The notes beneath the pieces are model-generated. The model was not told where the DNA came from. It searched no databases and saw only the letters and a program-made list of their open reading frames with translations. Both the position numbers and the translations under genes were made by a program. From NCBI GenBank assembly GCA_026415395.1, contig JAOAHD010000003.1:286740-350739 (forward strand): a stretch of 64,000 bases of DNA. The letters run 5' to 3'. Position 1 is the first letter of the stretch; each line of letters opens with the position of its first letter. Below, piece by piece: positions 1-9,370 of this stretch. This DNA comes from Candidatus Binatia bacterium (lineage in GTDB: Bacteria > Desulfobacterota > Binatia > HRBIN30).

Positions 1-434
1 GACCGATGGAAATGGGCTGTTACGGCATCGGCATTACCCGCACGGCGGCCGCCGCGATCGAACAACACCATGACGAGGATGGGATCATTTGGCCGCTTTC
101 GATCGCCCCCGCGCATGTGCACATCGTGCCCGTAGCGTGGAACGACGACCGGCAGCGCACAGTGGCAGAACAGCTACACGACGAGCTGGAAGCTCAAGGC
201 ATCGAAGTGCTGCTGGATGATCGGGAGGAACGTGCGGGGGTGAAGTTCAAAGACGCGGATTTGCTCGGCCTGCCCTTCCGCGTGACCATTGGAGGGAAAG
301 GGCTGGATCGCGGCGTCGTGGAAATCAAGCAACGCAGCGACCGGTCGCCTCAAGAAGTCAATGTTGGGGACGTGGTCAACGTGCTGGTTCGTTCGGTTCG
401 CGACGGGCTGGCCGCGGTGATTGACAAGGCATGA
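1..434 (+). CDS. proS: Proline--tRNA ligase, C-terminal part (5' end outside the window)
   Basis: This is the last ~144 codons of prolyl-tRNA synthetase, the cytoplasmic enzyme that charges tRNA-Pro. The open frame runs in from the window edge (first whole codon at position 3). It begins with the class II motif 3 signature [13 protein letters not shown], whose arginine contacts ATP. The remaining ~120 residues look like the HGTP anticodon-binding domain ([15 protein letters not shown], then [20 protein letters not shown]). The catalytic core and any editing domain lie upstream and cannot be assessed. purE follows 70 bp downstream on the same strand, so co-transcription is possible. Family identity is secure from motif 3 and the C-terminal domain. 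Confidence 0.95.
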   Translation, partial: PMEMGCYGIGITRTAAAAIEQHHDEDGIIWPLSIAPAHVHIVPVAWNDDRQRTVAEQLHDELEAQGIEVLLDDREERAGVKFKDADLLGLPFRVTIGGKGLDRGVVEIKQRSDRSPQEVNVGDVVNVLVRSVRDGLAAVIDKA

Positions 435-504
435 CCGCAGGCACCTAACGCGGCTGGCAGAGAAACGGTGCCGCAGGTCCAACACGAGAAAAGGAGTGTT
501 CTCC

Positions 505-999
505 ATGCTGCCGTTGGTCGGAATCATCATGGGGTCTCGGTCCGATTGGGAGACGTTGTCGCACGCTGCCGACACGCTTGACGAACTGGGCATTCCCTAC
601 GAGGTGCGCGTTGTGTCCGCGCACCGCACGCCAGATTTACTTTTCGAATACGCGGCGTCGGCAGAAGCCCGCGGGCTGGAAGTGATTATCGCCGGTGCTG
701 GTGGTGCTGCGCATCTCCCGGGAATGACCGCGGCGAAAACGCTCCTTCCCGTGCTGGGGGTTCCCGTAGAATCCCATGCGCTTCACGGCCTCGACTCTTT
801 GCTGTCCATCGTGCAAATGCCGGCCGGTGTACCGGTTGGCACGCTGGCCATCGGCAAGGCTGGCGCCATCAACGCTGCGCTGCTTGCTGCTGCAATCGTT
901 GCCAATCGGCACCCTGAGTTCCGCGCTGCGCTGCAAAAGCACCGAGAGGAACAAACGAGCGCTGTGTTACGCCATCCGGACCCGCGTAAGCCGGAGTGA
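505..999 (+). CDS. purE: N5-carboxyaminoimidazole ribonucleotide mutase (PurE, class I)
   Basis: PurE converts N5-CAIR to CAIR in purine biosynthesis. The 164-residue protein opens with the family motif [10 protein letters not shown], followed by VSAHRTPD and [12 protein letters not shown], which form the active site, and a C-terminal [10 protein letters not shown] helix. The frame is open upstream to 421, but the ATG at 505 is chosen because an AAGGAG site lies about 9 bases before it and PurE homology starts there. The adjacent purK supplies the N5-CAIR substrate, which fits a class I (mutase) PurE rather than the animal-type carboxylase. Confidence 0.96.
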   Translation: MLPLVGIIMGSRSDWETLSHAADTLDELGIPYEVRVVSAHRTPDLLFEYAASAEARGLEVIIAGAGGAAHLPGMTAAKTLLPVLGVPVESHALHGLDSLLSIVQMPAGVPVGTLAIGKAGAINAALLAAAIVANRHPEFRAALQKHREEQTSAVLRHPDPRKPE

Positions 1000-1025
1000 G
1001 CGAGCGCATAGGTTGGAGGTGTGCC

Positions 1026-2129
1026 GTGCCAGTTGTCGGTGTTCTGGGTGCCGGCCAGTTGGGGCGCATGCTCGCGCTTGCCGGCTACCCCTTGGGCTTG
1101 CAATTCCGCTTTTTTGACCCTGCGCCCGAGGCGCCTGCGGAGGACTTGGCCGAGCGGATGGTGGCCTCGTTTGAAGACACTGCGGCGCTCCGGGATTTTG
1201 CAAAGCAGTTGACGGTGGCGACCTACGAATTTGAGAATGTTCCTGTCTCTGCATTAGAAGAGGTTGGTCGCTTTACGCGCGTTAGCCCTTCACCGCAGGC
1301 GCTCGCTGTTGGCCAAGATCGTTGGCGCGAAAAGCAATGCTTCGAGCGAGCGGGGATCCCGGTTCCGCCATATGCGCGGGTAGACAGCCGCGCGGATTTG
1401 GAACGGAGCCTAGCGCATGTTGGTCTCCCGGCCATGCTCAAAACGCGAACCATGGGCTACGATGGCAAGGGTCAGGCACCGATCCGCTGCGAAGCAGACC
1501 TTGAAGAAGCATGGCGTCGTTTAGGGGGGCAGCCGTTGCTCCTGGAACGGCTGGTGAACTTCGAGGCCGAGGTTTCCATCCTTGCTGTGCGCAGTCGCAG
1601 CGGGAACACGGTCTTTTATCCGCTGGTCGAAAATGTTCATGGCGAGGGCATCTTGCTGCGGTCGCGGGTTCCAGCGCCGTGCGGCAATGCAGAACTCGAA
1701 CAACAAGCCCGGGAATATGCTCGAGCAGTGTTAGAAGCGCTGGACTACGCCGGCGTCCTGGCGATCGAGTTCTTTGTCGAAGGTGGCCGCTTGTTGGCAA
1801 ACGAGATGGCCCCACGGGTGCACAACTCCGGGCACTGGACGATCGAGGGCGCGGAAACGAGCCAATTCGAAAATCATCTCCGTGCGATCTTGGATTGGCC
1901 CCTCGGCAGTACGGCACTCCGCGGTCCCAGCGTGATGTACAACGTGATTGGTTCTCCGCCTCCAATCGAGCGGGTCTTGGCCATCCCGGGGGTTCACCTG
2001 CACCTTTACGGGAAGTCCCCGCGGCCGCGACGGAAGCTGGGCCACATTACAGTCACTGCCGCCGAGGAAGAAATCCTTAGGCGGCGCGAATCGGAGCTGG
2101 CCACGGTGTGGGTTAGGCAAGCTTGCTGA
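1026..2129 (+). CDS. purK: 5-(carboxyamino)imidazole ribonucleotide synthase (PurK)
   Basis: PurK is the ATP-grasp enzyme that carboxylates AIR with bicarbonate and ATP to give N5-CAIR, the substrate of PurE. The 367-residue protein starts VPVVGVLGAGQLGRML, the usual PurK N-terminus. It contains KTRTMGYDGKGQ in the ATP-grasp loop and the metal/ATP site region LANEMAPRVHNSGHWT. A GTG at 996 overlaps the purE stop and is in frame. The GTG at 1026 is preferred because GGAGG sits at 1015-1019 and homology begins there. The 26 bp gap to purE implies one transcript. Confidence 0.95.
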   Translation: MPVVGVLGAGQLGRMLALAGYPLGLQFRFFDPAPEAPAEDLAERMVASFEDTAALRDFAKQLTVATYEFENVPVSALEEVGRFTRVSPSPQALAVGQDRWREKQCFERAGIPVPPYARVDSRADLERSLAHVGLPAMLKTRTMGYDGKGQAPIRCEADLEEAWRRLGGQPLLLERLVNFEAEVSILAVRSRSGNTVFYPLVENVHGEGILLRSRVPAPCGNAELEQQAREYARAVLEALDYAGVLAIEFFVEGGRLLANEMAPRVHNSGHWTIEGAETSQFENHLRAILDWPLGSTALRGPSVMYNVIGSPPPIERVLAIPGVHLHLYGKSPRPRRKLGHITVTAAEEEILRRRESELATVWVRQAC

Positions 2130-2274
2130 AGCGCGAAGTCGCGAGCAGTGCCCCGGGCTCTTGACCGGCAAGTGGCAATAGAGCCGTTCATGACAGACTA
2201 GGCGCCGTGAACCTTCCCTTTCAGCCGCCAGAGTCGGATGAAAGAAGAGACCGGATGTACAAACACGGTGGAAC

Positions 2275-2910
2275 ATGCCTGAGCCAATGGTCGTGGGCAT
2301 TGACATAGCCGGACAGACGTTCCTGGTGCCGTTTGGGCTGGGAAGCCCGGTGAAGAGGTTTTTGAACAACCGCAATGGCCGCAAGACACTGCTGAGGCGG
2401 CTGCGTCGCATGGCGGTGGAGCTGATTGTGATGGGGCCCAAAGAAACACTGGTGCGCGATCTGGTCGGCACACGCGAGGCTGCGGGATTCAACCCGACCA
2501 TCGTCGATCCTGGGCAGGCATAAGATTTCGCCAGGGACATGGGGTATGTGGGCGAGGCGGATCGGCCTGGTGCGCAGGCGCTGGCCGAGCTCGCGCAGGT
2601 GTTGGTCCGTCACCCGAGCGGGACCGCTTCATTCACCCCCTGCCCGCGGCCCAGCAGCGAAGAGTGTGTTGGCTCGGCGCCCGGCGCCGTGTGCTCATGA
2701 ATCTCTACCGGGTCTAGTCGCAGGGGCTTGAGCGCGGCCACCCAACCGTGCCCTTCGTACAATCTAGCATCAAGCGATCGGTCGCGTTCTTCGGCGAACG
2801 AGTCAGAGACATCGAAGCGCAATTGGACACGCACCTGAAGAGCTCTCATGTGGATCTGACAGAGCCGCTCGCTCAACTGCCCCGCGGCGGCTCGGTACCG
2901 AGCCCGCATT
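2275..2910 (+). pseudogene. Fossil IS110-family transposase (N-terminal half, multiply broken)
   Basis: The first open stretch reads MVVGIDIAGQTFLVPFG and ends ..FNPTIVDPGQA followed by TAA at 2521-2523. The same frame then continues DFARDMGYVGEADRPGAQAL, recalling the IS110 segment NPRQVRDFAR..KTDRIDA. A frame change near 2620-2640 leads into PLPAAQQRRV..GARRRVLMN, another stop near 2714, and VQSSIKRSVAFFGERVRDIEAQ, which resembles the IS110 linker before the VPGVG motif. The first Asp of the DEDD nuclease site survives. The expected E (LEATGGYE) and the D of DRxDA are lost, and the C-terminal catalytic half is absent. The element is inert and old. IS110 identity comes from recalled family motifs, not from a search. 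Confidence 0.7.
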
Positions 2911-3068
2911 GATCCCAGATCCCCGCGGATAGCCCGCGTACGCTAGGATCAAAATCCACACCGCGACGCCAAGCACGTGCGAAGCACGGGTACCATCTCC
3001 GACGGGCGGAGGAGCGCGTGGTTCTTCTTCACTCCGGAGACAGGTCCACCGCGTACCACTCGGCGGCG

Positions 3069-3612
3069 CTAAAGGGCGACCTGAAGGGCAGCAATCATCA
3101 GGTCCTCGTCCCCTTTTGCCGAGCCACCCACTTCAAAGTGACTGTGATTGAGCTGGATCTTTGCGAAGTAATCATCGAACAGGAAATTGAATCCGACCGT
3201 GGCTCCTAAGGTCAAGTTGCTGTCAGTTTTGAGATCCGGATCGAAGCCTTCCCAGCGAGCTACTGGCTGGAGGTCGAAATTGACCTTCGCGAGACGCAGT
3301 CCGCGGAAACGATATCCCACAGAAACATACGAGCCCTCTTTCGCAACAGCGCCATCGTGCGCACGAATGTACTCGCCTTTCAAGAACACCGGGTCGTAGT
3401 CGACTTAGAACTCCGCCCCGGTGTGGTTCTTTCGAATCTTTGTCGGCCCGAACCAACCATCGTAGCGAGAGCCCCCGGACGTGGAGCCAGCGAAAAGGTT
3501 TTAAAACTAGCCGCTCACCGATGTCTTTCCGATCGTTTTTGTCCGCAGCACTAGGTCCCTCGCCGTTGAACAACCTGACCGTGTACACGACGTAGAGCCA
3601 CTCGCCAGTCAA
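3069..3612 (-). pseudogene. O/P-type porin pseudogene, middle and 3' part
   Basis: This is the downstream continuation of the porin gene whose 5' part ends at 3613. Immediately after that stop the same frame reads LTGEWLYVVYTVRLFNGEGP.. to ..GERLVLKPF. A frame change near 3490 then gives AGSTSGGSRYDGWFGPTK..HTGAEF, a TAA at 3405-3407, and VDYDPVFLKGEYIRAHDG in the same frame. The final ~105 codons (3069-3389) are open and show alternating beta-barrel strands (SYVSVGYRFRGLRL, ATVGFNFLFDDYFAKIQLNHS). The protein would end in Leu rather than the C-terminal Phe typical of outer-membrane barrels. With two stops and a frameshift, no functional porin can be made. Confidence 0.75.
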
Positions 3613-4296
3613 TTACACACCCGGCTCTCGGAAGTCGCCGAAGCCCCGTTGACCCTGAAAAGTTGCGCCGCTGACGATCGCCCGTTCGGCAAAGTCCAGC
3701 TTGGCTGAGGACTCGAGCCCCTCCATGCTCACTGGAATCTTTTTTTGGCCGACTTCAATGATGTAGTGCGGGATGAATTTGAGGATGACGATGAGGTCCT
3801 GCAGGATTTTCGAGTCGCTCTTGGGTTGTGAGAGCGTCACCTTCTCGCTGCCGACGATAATTGTTTTGTTCTCGCTCAGGGCCTTGGCGAGGTCGATCAA
3901 AACTGCGTAGCCGAATGTGTCGGTAAGCGAGCCCTTTAAGTCGATTTCTGAGCGTCGCAACCGGAACTCATCTGGGTCGAGCTCGCTGTGGAGTCCCCAC
4001 ACCTGGAGGAGGCCACTAATTGTCGCGGTGCCACGACCGATTCGAAGCTCGAACGGCGCTGGGGGCTTTGGGGCCGATGGGGTCGGAGGGGACTGTTCCG
4101 CACTGACCTCGGCCGCTCTCTCCCGTTGCCGCAGTTCTTGCTTTAGCTCGTCGAGCTGTTGCTGGAGCCTCTTATAATCCTGGCGCTTTCTCTCCAGCGC
4201 CTGGAGGCGGCCACGAAGATCTTCCTCAGCCGAGGAGGTTCTTGACGGCAGCCCAACCATTAGGAAGAAAATCCACGCGAACACCAGCACGCACAT
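3613..4296 (-). pseudogene. O/P-type (phosphate-selective-like) porin pseudogene, 5' part
   Basis: The first ~227 codons of an outer-membrane porin of the O/P family (PF07396 type). The ATG at 4296 is chosen because AAAGGAG precedes it by 8 bases and it starts a signal peptide (MCVLVFAWIFFLMVGLPS..SSAEE). A short coiled coil follows (LQALERKRQDYKRLQQQLDE), as in many porins of this family, then barrel sequence beginning ATISGLLQVWG and FRLRRSEIDLKG. The frame stops at TAA 3613-3615 although homologous sequence continues beyond. It lies directly downstream of the molybdoenzyme remnants on the same strand, so it was probably the last gene of that operon. Its substrate cannot be told. Confidence 0.75.
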
Positions 4297-5029
4297 GGGT
4301 CTCGCTCCTTTCCTTCGTCCTCGTGGCCCACGCCGCGTACAGCGGTGGCCGCCTTTGGCTACGTCCTCTGGGCCCGGGCTGGTGGCGGCGGTCCTGTCCA
4401 CTCTGCCGCGGTAAACACCGACGCAGCGCTTCGTCGGCGGTGTCTCGCGAGGTCTCCGTTACCAACCGAACCGGTGAGTCGTAGAACGACACGCTACCTC
4501 CGACCAAGTCCTGCAGGCACACGTTCCCGAGGTGGGGGTCCACCGCCATGGCCGCGTTGGCGTGCACTCCGGTGCCGCGGCGTGGGTCGCCGGGCACCCG
4601 GGCTCCGTCGATCCACGCATCAGAGGCTCCGTATGCCCAGTGGCCCTGCCCAAGCGAAAAGGAAATGACGCCAGGGCGAATCCCCTGGATTACCTGTACC
4701 CGTCCGACCATGGGCTTCTCACCGAAATTTGGCAGCTCCCAAACTCCCGACGGATTCGACTCCGACACCACACGAACAAGATCTCCGTTTTTGAGGCCCA
4801 GGCGTGCTGCATCCTTGGCGTTCACAAGAATGGAGTTTTCCGGATACAGCTCGCGCAGCCACGGGTTCCCTGGCGTACGACTCTTGGTGTGGAAGATCTC
4901 CCGGCGTGTAATCAGATGAAGGTCGCCTTCCTTTGTCACGAGTGGTCGGCCCCGGCTGTCCGCGATTGGCAAGTGGATCGCCAGTCCGAGTAAGGGCTTG
5001 CCGGTCACCGAGTTTTTCGTTTTGGCCAC
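4226..5029 (-). pseudogene. Tetrathionate-reductase-like molybdopterin subunit, C-terminal segment
   Basis: This is the C-terminal segment of the catalytic subunit. It carries the molybdopterin-dinucleotide-binding domain: LHLITRREIFHTKSRTPGNP, ILVNAKDAARLGLKNGDLVRV, GVISFSLGQGHWAYG. In the same frame upstream, after a TAA at 5039-5041, the sequence continues back to about 5205 (LDIRKWRAAVGPHWRRVVYV). So this piece is cut from the body of the gene by a stop and, near 5200, by a frame change. Recognisable homology ends around SFYDSPVRLV (~4465). The open frame then runs on as low-complexity Arg-rich sequence into the porin start, suggesting that the native stop was lost through an indel. Confidence 0.7.
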
Positions 5030-5199
5030 CTTCTCGCATTAGAGGTTGATTTGCTTGCCGTACTTGTTCTTGACCTTCTCGCCGTCGAAGGCCTCTTCGT
5101 AGTTTTGGTACCGGCCACCGCGGTTGAGCACGTAGACCACGCGCCTCCAATGTGGGCCTACGGCGGCCCGCCACTTCCGAATGTCAAGCACGCTCGGGG

Positions 5200-6315
5200 T
5201 TAATGCCGCCTGGCTGCCTCGAAGATGCGCAGCTCCTCGTCAGATGCCTCGGGTACGGCGTCGGAGCCATCGCTGCTTTCCCCAAAGGCAAGGTTTGCCA
5301 CCATCCGGAGGTAAAAATCCTCTGGCCGCTTAAAATCCTCGCCAGGACCAAAACCGTCCGGGCCGAAACCCGGTAGCCCCATCCTCTCAGCGACGACCAA
5401 CATGAACGCCTCAAGGGAAGTCGGCATCTCTTCGCCAAAGACTTTCACAGTCTCCGGGATGGGCGGGATGGCCGGTTGTCTGACCGGTTGCACCTTCCAG
5501 ATGTTGTTCGGGTGCGACCCGTGGAACTCCCACCGCTCATAGAACGAGAGGTCCGGGATGATGTAGTCCGCGTACATCGAGGACTCGCCGATTGTGATAT
5601 CCGAGGCGATGAAAAGCGGCAGCTTGTCGACGTCGGCCAGTACCTCGATTTGCGTGTTGCCGGCTGGAAGCGCGTACCCGGGCGTGCCCATGTATAGGAG
5701 CAAGCACTTGATGGGATCCGGGTACTGATCGTGAACTGACGGCCGAAGCTCCTGGTAGATGTCGGTTGCGTGGGGAAACCAAGGCCGCTTTGCGGGATAC
5801 TTCCCTGTAAACAGGGTCGTCTCCTCGTACTTCTTCTCGCGGAGCAGCCCGAGGCCGAAGGGCTTGGCCTTTTTCGGGTGCATACCATCGACGAAGTTGA
5901 ACGGGCCCTTGGCCTTGCCACCCATGAAGTCGTACGTGGATGCCTTCACCATTCCCCCACGCCTATCGTAGTTCCCGATGAGAAGGTTGAGCGCGTTCCA
6001 CGCCAAGCAGTTGTAGAAACCGTTGGTGTGCTGCGAGACACCACGGTGTATATCGGCGGCCGCCCTCTTGCCATGAGACGTGAACTCTCGGGCTAGGTCG
6101 ACGATGTCTTGCTCAGCGATGCCGCAGATTTCTGCCCACTCCGCAATGGTGTGGGTACGGGCCTCGTCGAACAGAAGCTGCAAGGCGGTTTTGACCTTGT
6201 GGCCGCCGACCTCGCCGTCGACGAGCAAGTCGCCGTGAACCGGGTTCTTCTCGTCGTTCGGATCGAAGAGCAAGGGCTCGCCCCCCCGAAAGCACCACGA
6301 AGGGGTCGAACTCAT
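5200..6315 (-). pseudogene. Tetrathionate-reductase-like molybdopterin subunit, middle segment
   Basis: The middle of the catalytic subunit is open here for 371 codons. It includes molybdopterin-oxidoreductase core features: AEWAEICGIAEQDIVDLAREF, NCLAWNALNLLIGNYDRRGG, LLLYMGTPGYALPAGN and IASDITIGESSMYADYIIPD. It is out of frame with the N-terminal segment. The join is a run of seven G residues (6281-6287, minus strand); one fewer G would restore a continuous reading DPFVVLSGGEPLLFDPNDE. The segment ends at a TAA (EEARIFEAARRH region), and the homologous sequence resumes in another frame (ALTPSVLDIRKW). It is not expressible as one protein unless slippage occurs at the G run and elsewhere. 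Confidence 0.72.
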
Positions 6316-8443
6316 ACTCGACCGTCTCCCCGCGAACGTTCGCAGTGCGTTTCTCCTTCGTCAGGCCGAGGTCGGACGCACGCAGCAATGCGCCGGGCTT
6401 GCCGTCTTCGACTTTCACGAGCCAGCAGGCATTCGACCAGGTCGGCTCCCCGTCTACGAGGGCTGCGGCCTTGTTGGCGTTGGCTAAGTAGCGTTTGTCG
6501 TGGCGCTCGTGACCGAGGATCCAGCGGATCATGCCGAGCGCGAGTGCGGCTTCGGTCCCTGGCTTTGCCGGAACCCACTTCCAAGCCTTGGCTGCAGTCT
6601 TCGATAAGCGCGGATCAACGACGGCGAACTTGAGACGCCCCTCTGTGAGCCCGGTCGTGATGTGAGGTGTGCGCAGCGGAGGGCAGTTGGCCTCGAAGGG
6701 CGAGGAACCGACAAAAATTATGAACTCGCTGGCACTCTGATCTGCTTGCCAGAAAAACTTTTCGCCGCCGAACCAGGTGGCCTCCCTCTTCTTCTCGTCG
6801 AAGCCGTTCTGTTCCGACATGGCCTTGCCCGCAAAGTAGAGCGAGCCCTGGCAAACAGCGGTGTGGCCGTGGAAGTTCACCGAGCCAAGCCCTTCTTGCA
6901 CGAATCTCTTGAAGAACTCCGCTCGACCAGATTCCAGCTGCCCGTGGATCCACAAAAACTGGTTGTTTTTGGGCCCCAGGTTTGGGTGCTCTGGATCGAT
7001 GAGAAGCCCTAGGTGGTCTTTGAACCGCTCCTTGAACTCAGCGACTTTTTGCTGCTTGGCCTCTGGCGTCGTGGCATGCCAGAGCTGCTCCACCGCCTTT
7101 CCCATTTCCGCCGCAAGGTGCGGATCACGCAGAGTCCAAAGATCCTTGAGGCCTTCGACGTGACGGTTCTCCTCACCAGGCACGTAGGCAAAGAGCTTCC
7201 CTCCTTCGACGATCTCGGCAACGGCCTGATGGAAATCGATTGTGTGAAATCGCATGGATCCCCGCGGCCCGTCGCGCTTCAAGACTTTATGGATCCGATA
7301 GGGGTCGTAGACGGTGAGGAGCCCAGCTTGGCCCTTGGGGCAGATGGCTCCCTCGATGCGAGCGGCCTCGGTTGCCGGCGTCTCGTAGGGCAGGTGAGGC
7401 GTCCGCGTGCACGGCGCATACGGATTGCCGTCGATCTTCACCACGGTGCCCTCGTCGATCTTCAGCTTTGTCGGGCACCCCGTGTTGCAGCCCAGGCAGA
7501 CCGTGAAGATCTGGTTTTCCGGGTCGTTGCGGTGGTACTCGATCCGGTCGGATCCGACGGCCTGCCTAGAAGAGTCTGTAGCCGGGGCTTCTGCGGCCCT
7601 GAGGAGGGGCGTGATGCCCAGCGCCGCTCCGCTCTTGATGAAATCACGACTGCTCTTTTTCATGCCCCCCTCGAGCGGTAGGAACGTTCGGGCAGCGAGA
7701 AACAACCACACCGCAAGTGCAAACGTGCCACCGAGCACTCCCCACTCCACAGCGTTCGGGGTGTAGCCAAGAGCCCAGCGCGCGTGGTGGTACGCTTCGG
7801 GCAGGGCATCAAAGACCGGTTGAATTTGCGCGGGGATCACTAGATTGAGCCTCGCCCCGAGAACGCCGAACACCATGAGCAGGCCAGCAGCCCCAAGGGC
7901 GGTGATGCTCGATCGCGTACGCGAAAGCGCCACAAGGGGAACGGGTACGAGAAAGCCGAAGCCGAGCTGAACGAACCAGAACACCCACCAATAGGGGCCG
8001 AAGAGGGTCAGTTTCCATGCCGTGGCCTCGTGGGGAACATTCCCATAAAGGGTCACAAGGACCTTGGATGTCAGCAGTAAAAGGTCGAACGAGAGGATAC
8101 CGAGCGACATGCGGGCCAAGTCCCGCACGAGCACCAGTTTCCGATCGGGCGCGAGGCGGGATGTTGCCGCAACGAGTGCGGTGAGCAGCGCGCCGCCCGA
8201 GTCAAGCGCGGAGACTAGGAACACAATTGGGAAGAGACCGCTGAACCATGCTGGACGCGCCTTGGCAACGGCGAAGATCGAGCCCACGCCGCCGTGTACC
8301 ACGATCGCAACCGGGATCCCGACAATGCCGAGCACCTTGAGCCAGAAGTGATCCCGGACACGCGAGCTCTCGTCCATTCGCCGCGAACCGAAGGCCAACC
8401 ATCGACAGAGACGAGGGCTCGAACCGCGCTCGACCAATCGCAC
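6113..8443 (-). pseudogene. NrfD-type membrane subunit (C-term part) fused in frame to TtrA-like molybdopterin subunit (N-term part)
   Basis: Residues 1-260 are hydrophobic NrfD/PsrC-like helices (VLGIVGIPVAIVVHGGVGSIF, LVSALDSGGALLTALVA). From residue 261 (ATG at 7663) begins a tetrathionate-reductase-like subunit. It has a degenerate Tat signal (MKKSSRDFIKSG), the 4Fe-4S ligands CLGCNTGC and GAICPKGQAG, and HTAVCQGS, whose Cys would ligate molybdenum. Salmonella TtrA is the model for the family assignment. The two genes are normally separate. They are joined across a six-G run (7665-7670); adding or removing a base would restore separate frames, for example LEGA with an ATGA overlap. After the seven-G run at 6281-6287 the last ~55 codons are out-of-frame nonsense. 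Confidence 0.72.
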
Positions 8444-8840
8444 GCGTAGCGCCAGGTATAACTCGACGAGGACGACTACGATTGTAAACGTTGTAAAACA
8501 GTCCCATCCATGCCATCAGCGACGTTCGGTTCCAACTCGCCAGCACCTTGTAGACCCGTTCCGGGTGCCCGAGGTCCATCACGATCAGAAACTCGCCCAG
8601 CAGCAAGCACGCAACGGCTTGGAGAAGCGCCAAGGGTCCGACTGGCTCTAGGCGCTTCACGCCAAGAACATACACGAGCGTCGACAGCAAAAAGGAGCCT
8701 GCTGAGAGCCCGAGAAAGAAGATATAGCCAGCTACCCACAAACCCCACGGAACGTGCTGAGTGGTGGCGAGCACACAGTGACCTTTCACCAAGGCCGAAC
8801 TCAGAGCCCAGAGGCCGACAACGGTGAGCGCAGTGACCAC
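8202..8840 (-). pseudogene. NrfD/PsrC-type quinol-interacting membrane subunit, N-terminal segment
   Basis: The N-terminal part of the membrane anchor reads VTALTVVGLWALSSALVKGH, QHVPWGLWVAGYIFFLGLSAG, LLLGEFLIVMDLGHPER and TSLMAWMGLFYNVY. These are typical first helices of the NrfD family, which passes electrons between quinones and the periplasmic Fe-S subunit. Homology leaves this frame near 8485 and continues in the next (IVVVLVELYLALRVRLVERG), so the segment from ~8480 to 8202 is read-through nonsense. A well-placed GGAGG before an ATG near 8896 begins in yet another frame (MRSGNVTARVSL), hinting at a further indel between 8896 and 8840. The GTG at 8840 is only the first in-frame start. 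Confidence 0.65.
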
Positions 8841-8917
8841 GACTAGACCCAGGAACCGCAGAGAGACTGACCCGCGCTGTGACGTTTCCCGATCTCATCG
8901 CTCTCCCTCCCCTCGCA

Positions 8918-9367
8918 TCACGTGAGGTAGTACACGGCTGGCTCGTTCCCGAGCTCCTCCTTGAGTCGCAGATGGCTGCGCTTCGCCAGGAGCTCTCGAA
9001 GAGTCTCGCCGTGCAGCCGGCACTTGCCTTCCGGGTCAGCGAGGTTTCCGAAGTGGATTGCTCGCCCAATACAAGTTTCGGCACAGGCCGGATTCAGGCC
9101 ATTGGCGAGCCGGTGCAAGCAGAAGGTGCACTTGCGCTCGTTCCCCGACGGAGACTTTTTCGGGTCACGCCGGCCATACTGGCCATACTCGGGCGATGGG
9201 TGCCGTTCGTGCGGAGGCAGTTCCGGTGCGTAGGTCTCGCCATAGTCGAACGAGCGTGCGCCATACGGACAGGCCGCGACACAATATAGGCAACCGATGC
9301 ACCGATCATAATCGATGGCGACGATCCCGTCGGGCCGGTGATAAGTTGCTCTCGTTGGGCAAACCAC
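8918..9367 (-). pseudogene. Tat-exported 4Fe-4S electron-transfer subunit, C-terminal part after an in-frame TGA
   Basis: This is the continuation of the iron-sulfur subunit in the same frame after the TGA at 9371-9373. It carries the ligand sets CIGCLYCVAACPYG and CTFC..NPACAETC, characteristic of TtrB/PsrB/DmsB-type four-cluster ferredoxin subunits, and ends ..LGNEPAVYYLT. No convincing ribosome-binding site precedes the GTG at 9367, and the segment lacks cluster ligands and the export signal. It is therefore treated as part of a broken gene, not an independent protein. The NrfD remnant begins about 20-80 bp downstream, which fits a B-C-A gene order. Confidence 0.72.
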
Positions 9368-9370
9368 AGT

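Noticed and set aside
1731..2540. 269-codon minus-strand frame over the end of purK and the transposase fossil
   Set aside because: No motif, and it runs across two features clearly encoded on the plus strand.
2610..2909. 99-codon minus-strand frame downstream of purK
   Set aside because: The plus strand of the same bases reads as IS110-like transposase sequence, which explains the region better.
3018..3209. Short plus-strand frame at the porin end
   Set aside because: It lies antisense to recognisable porin beta-barrel sequence and has no support of its own.
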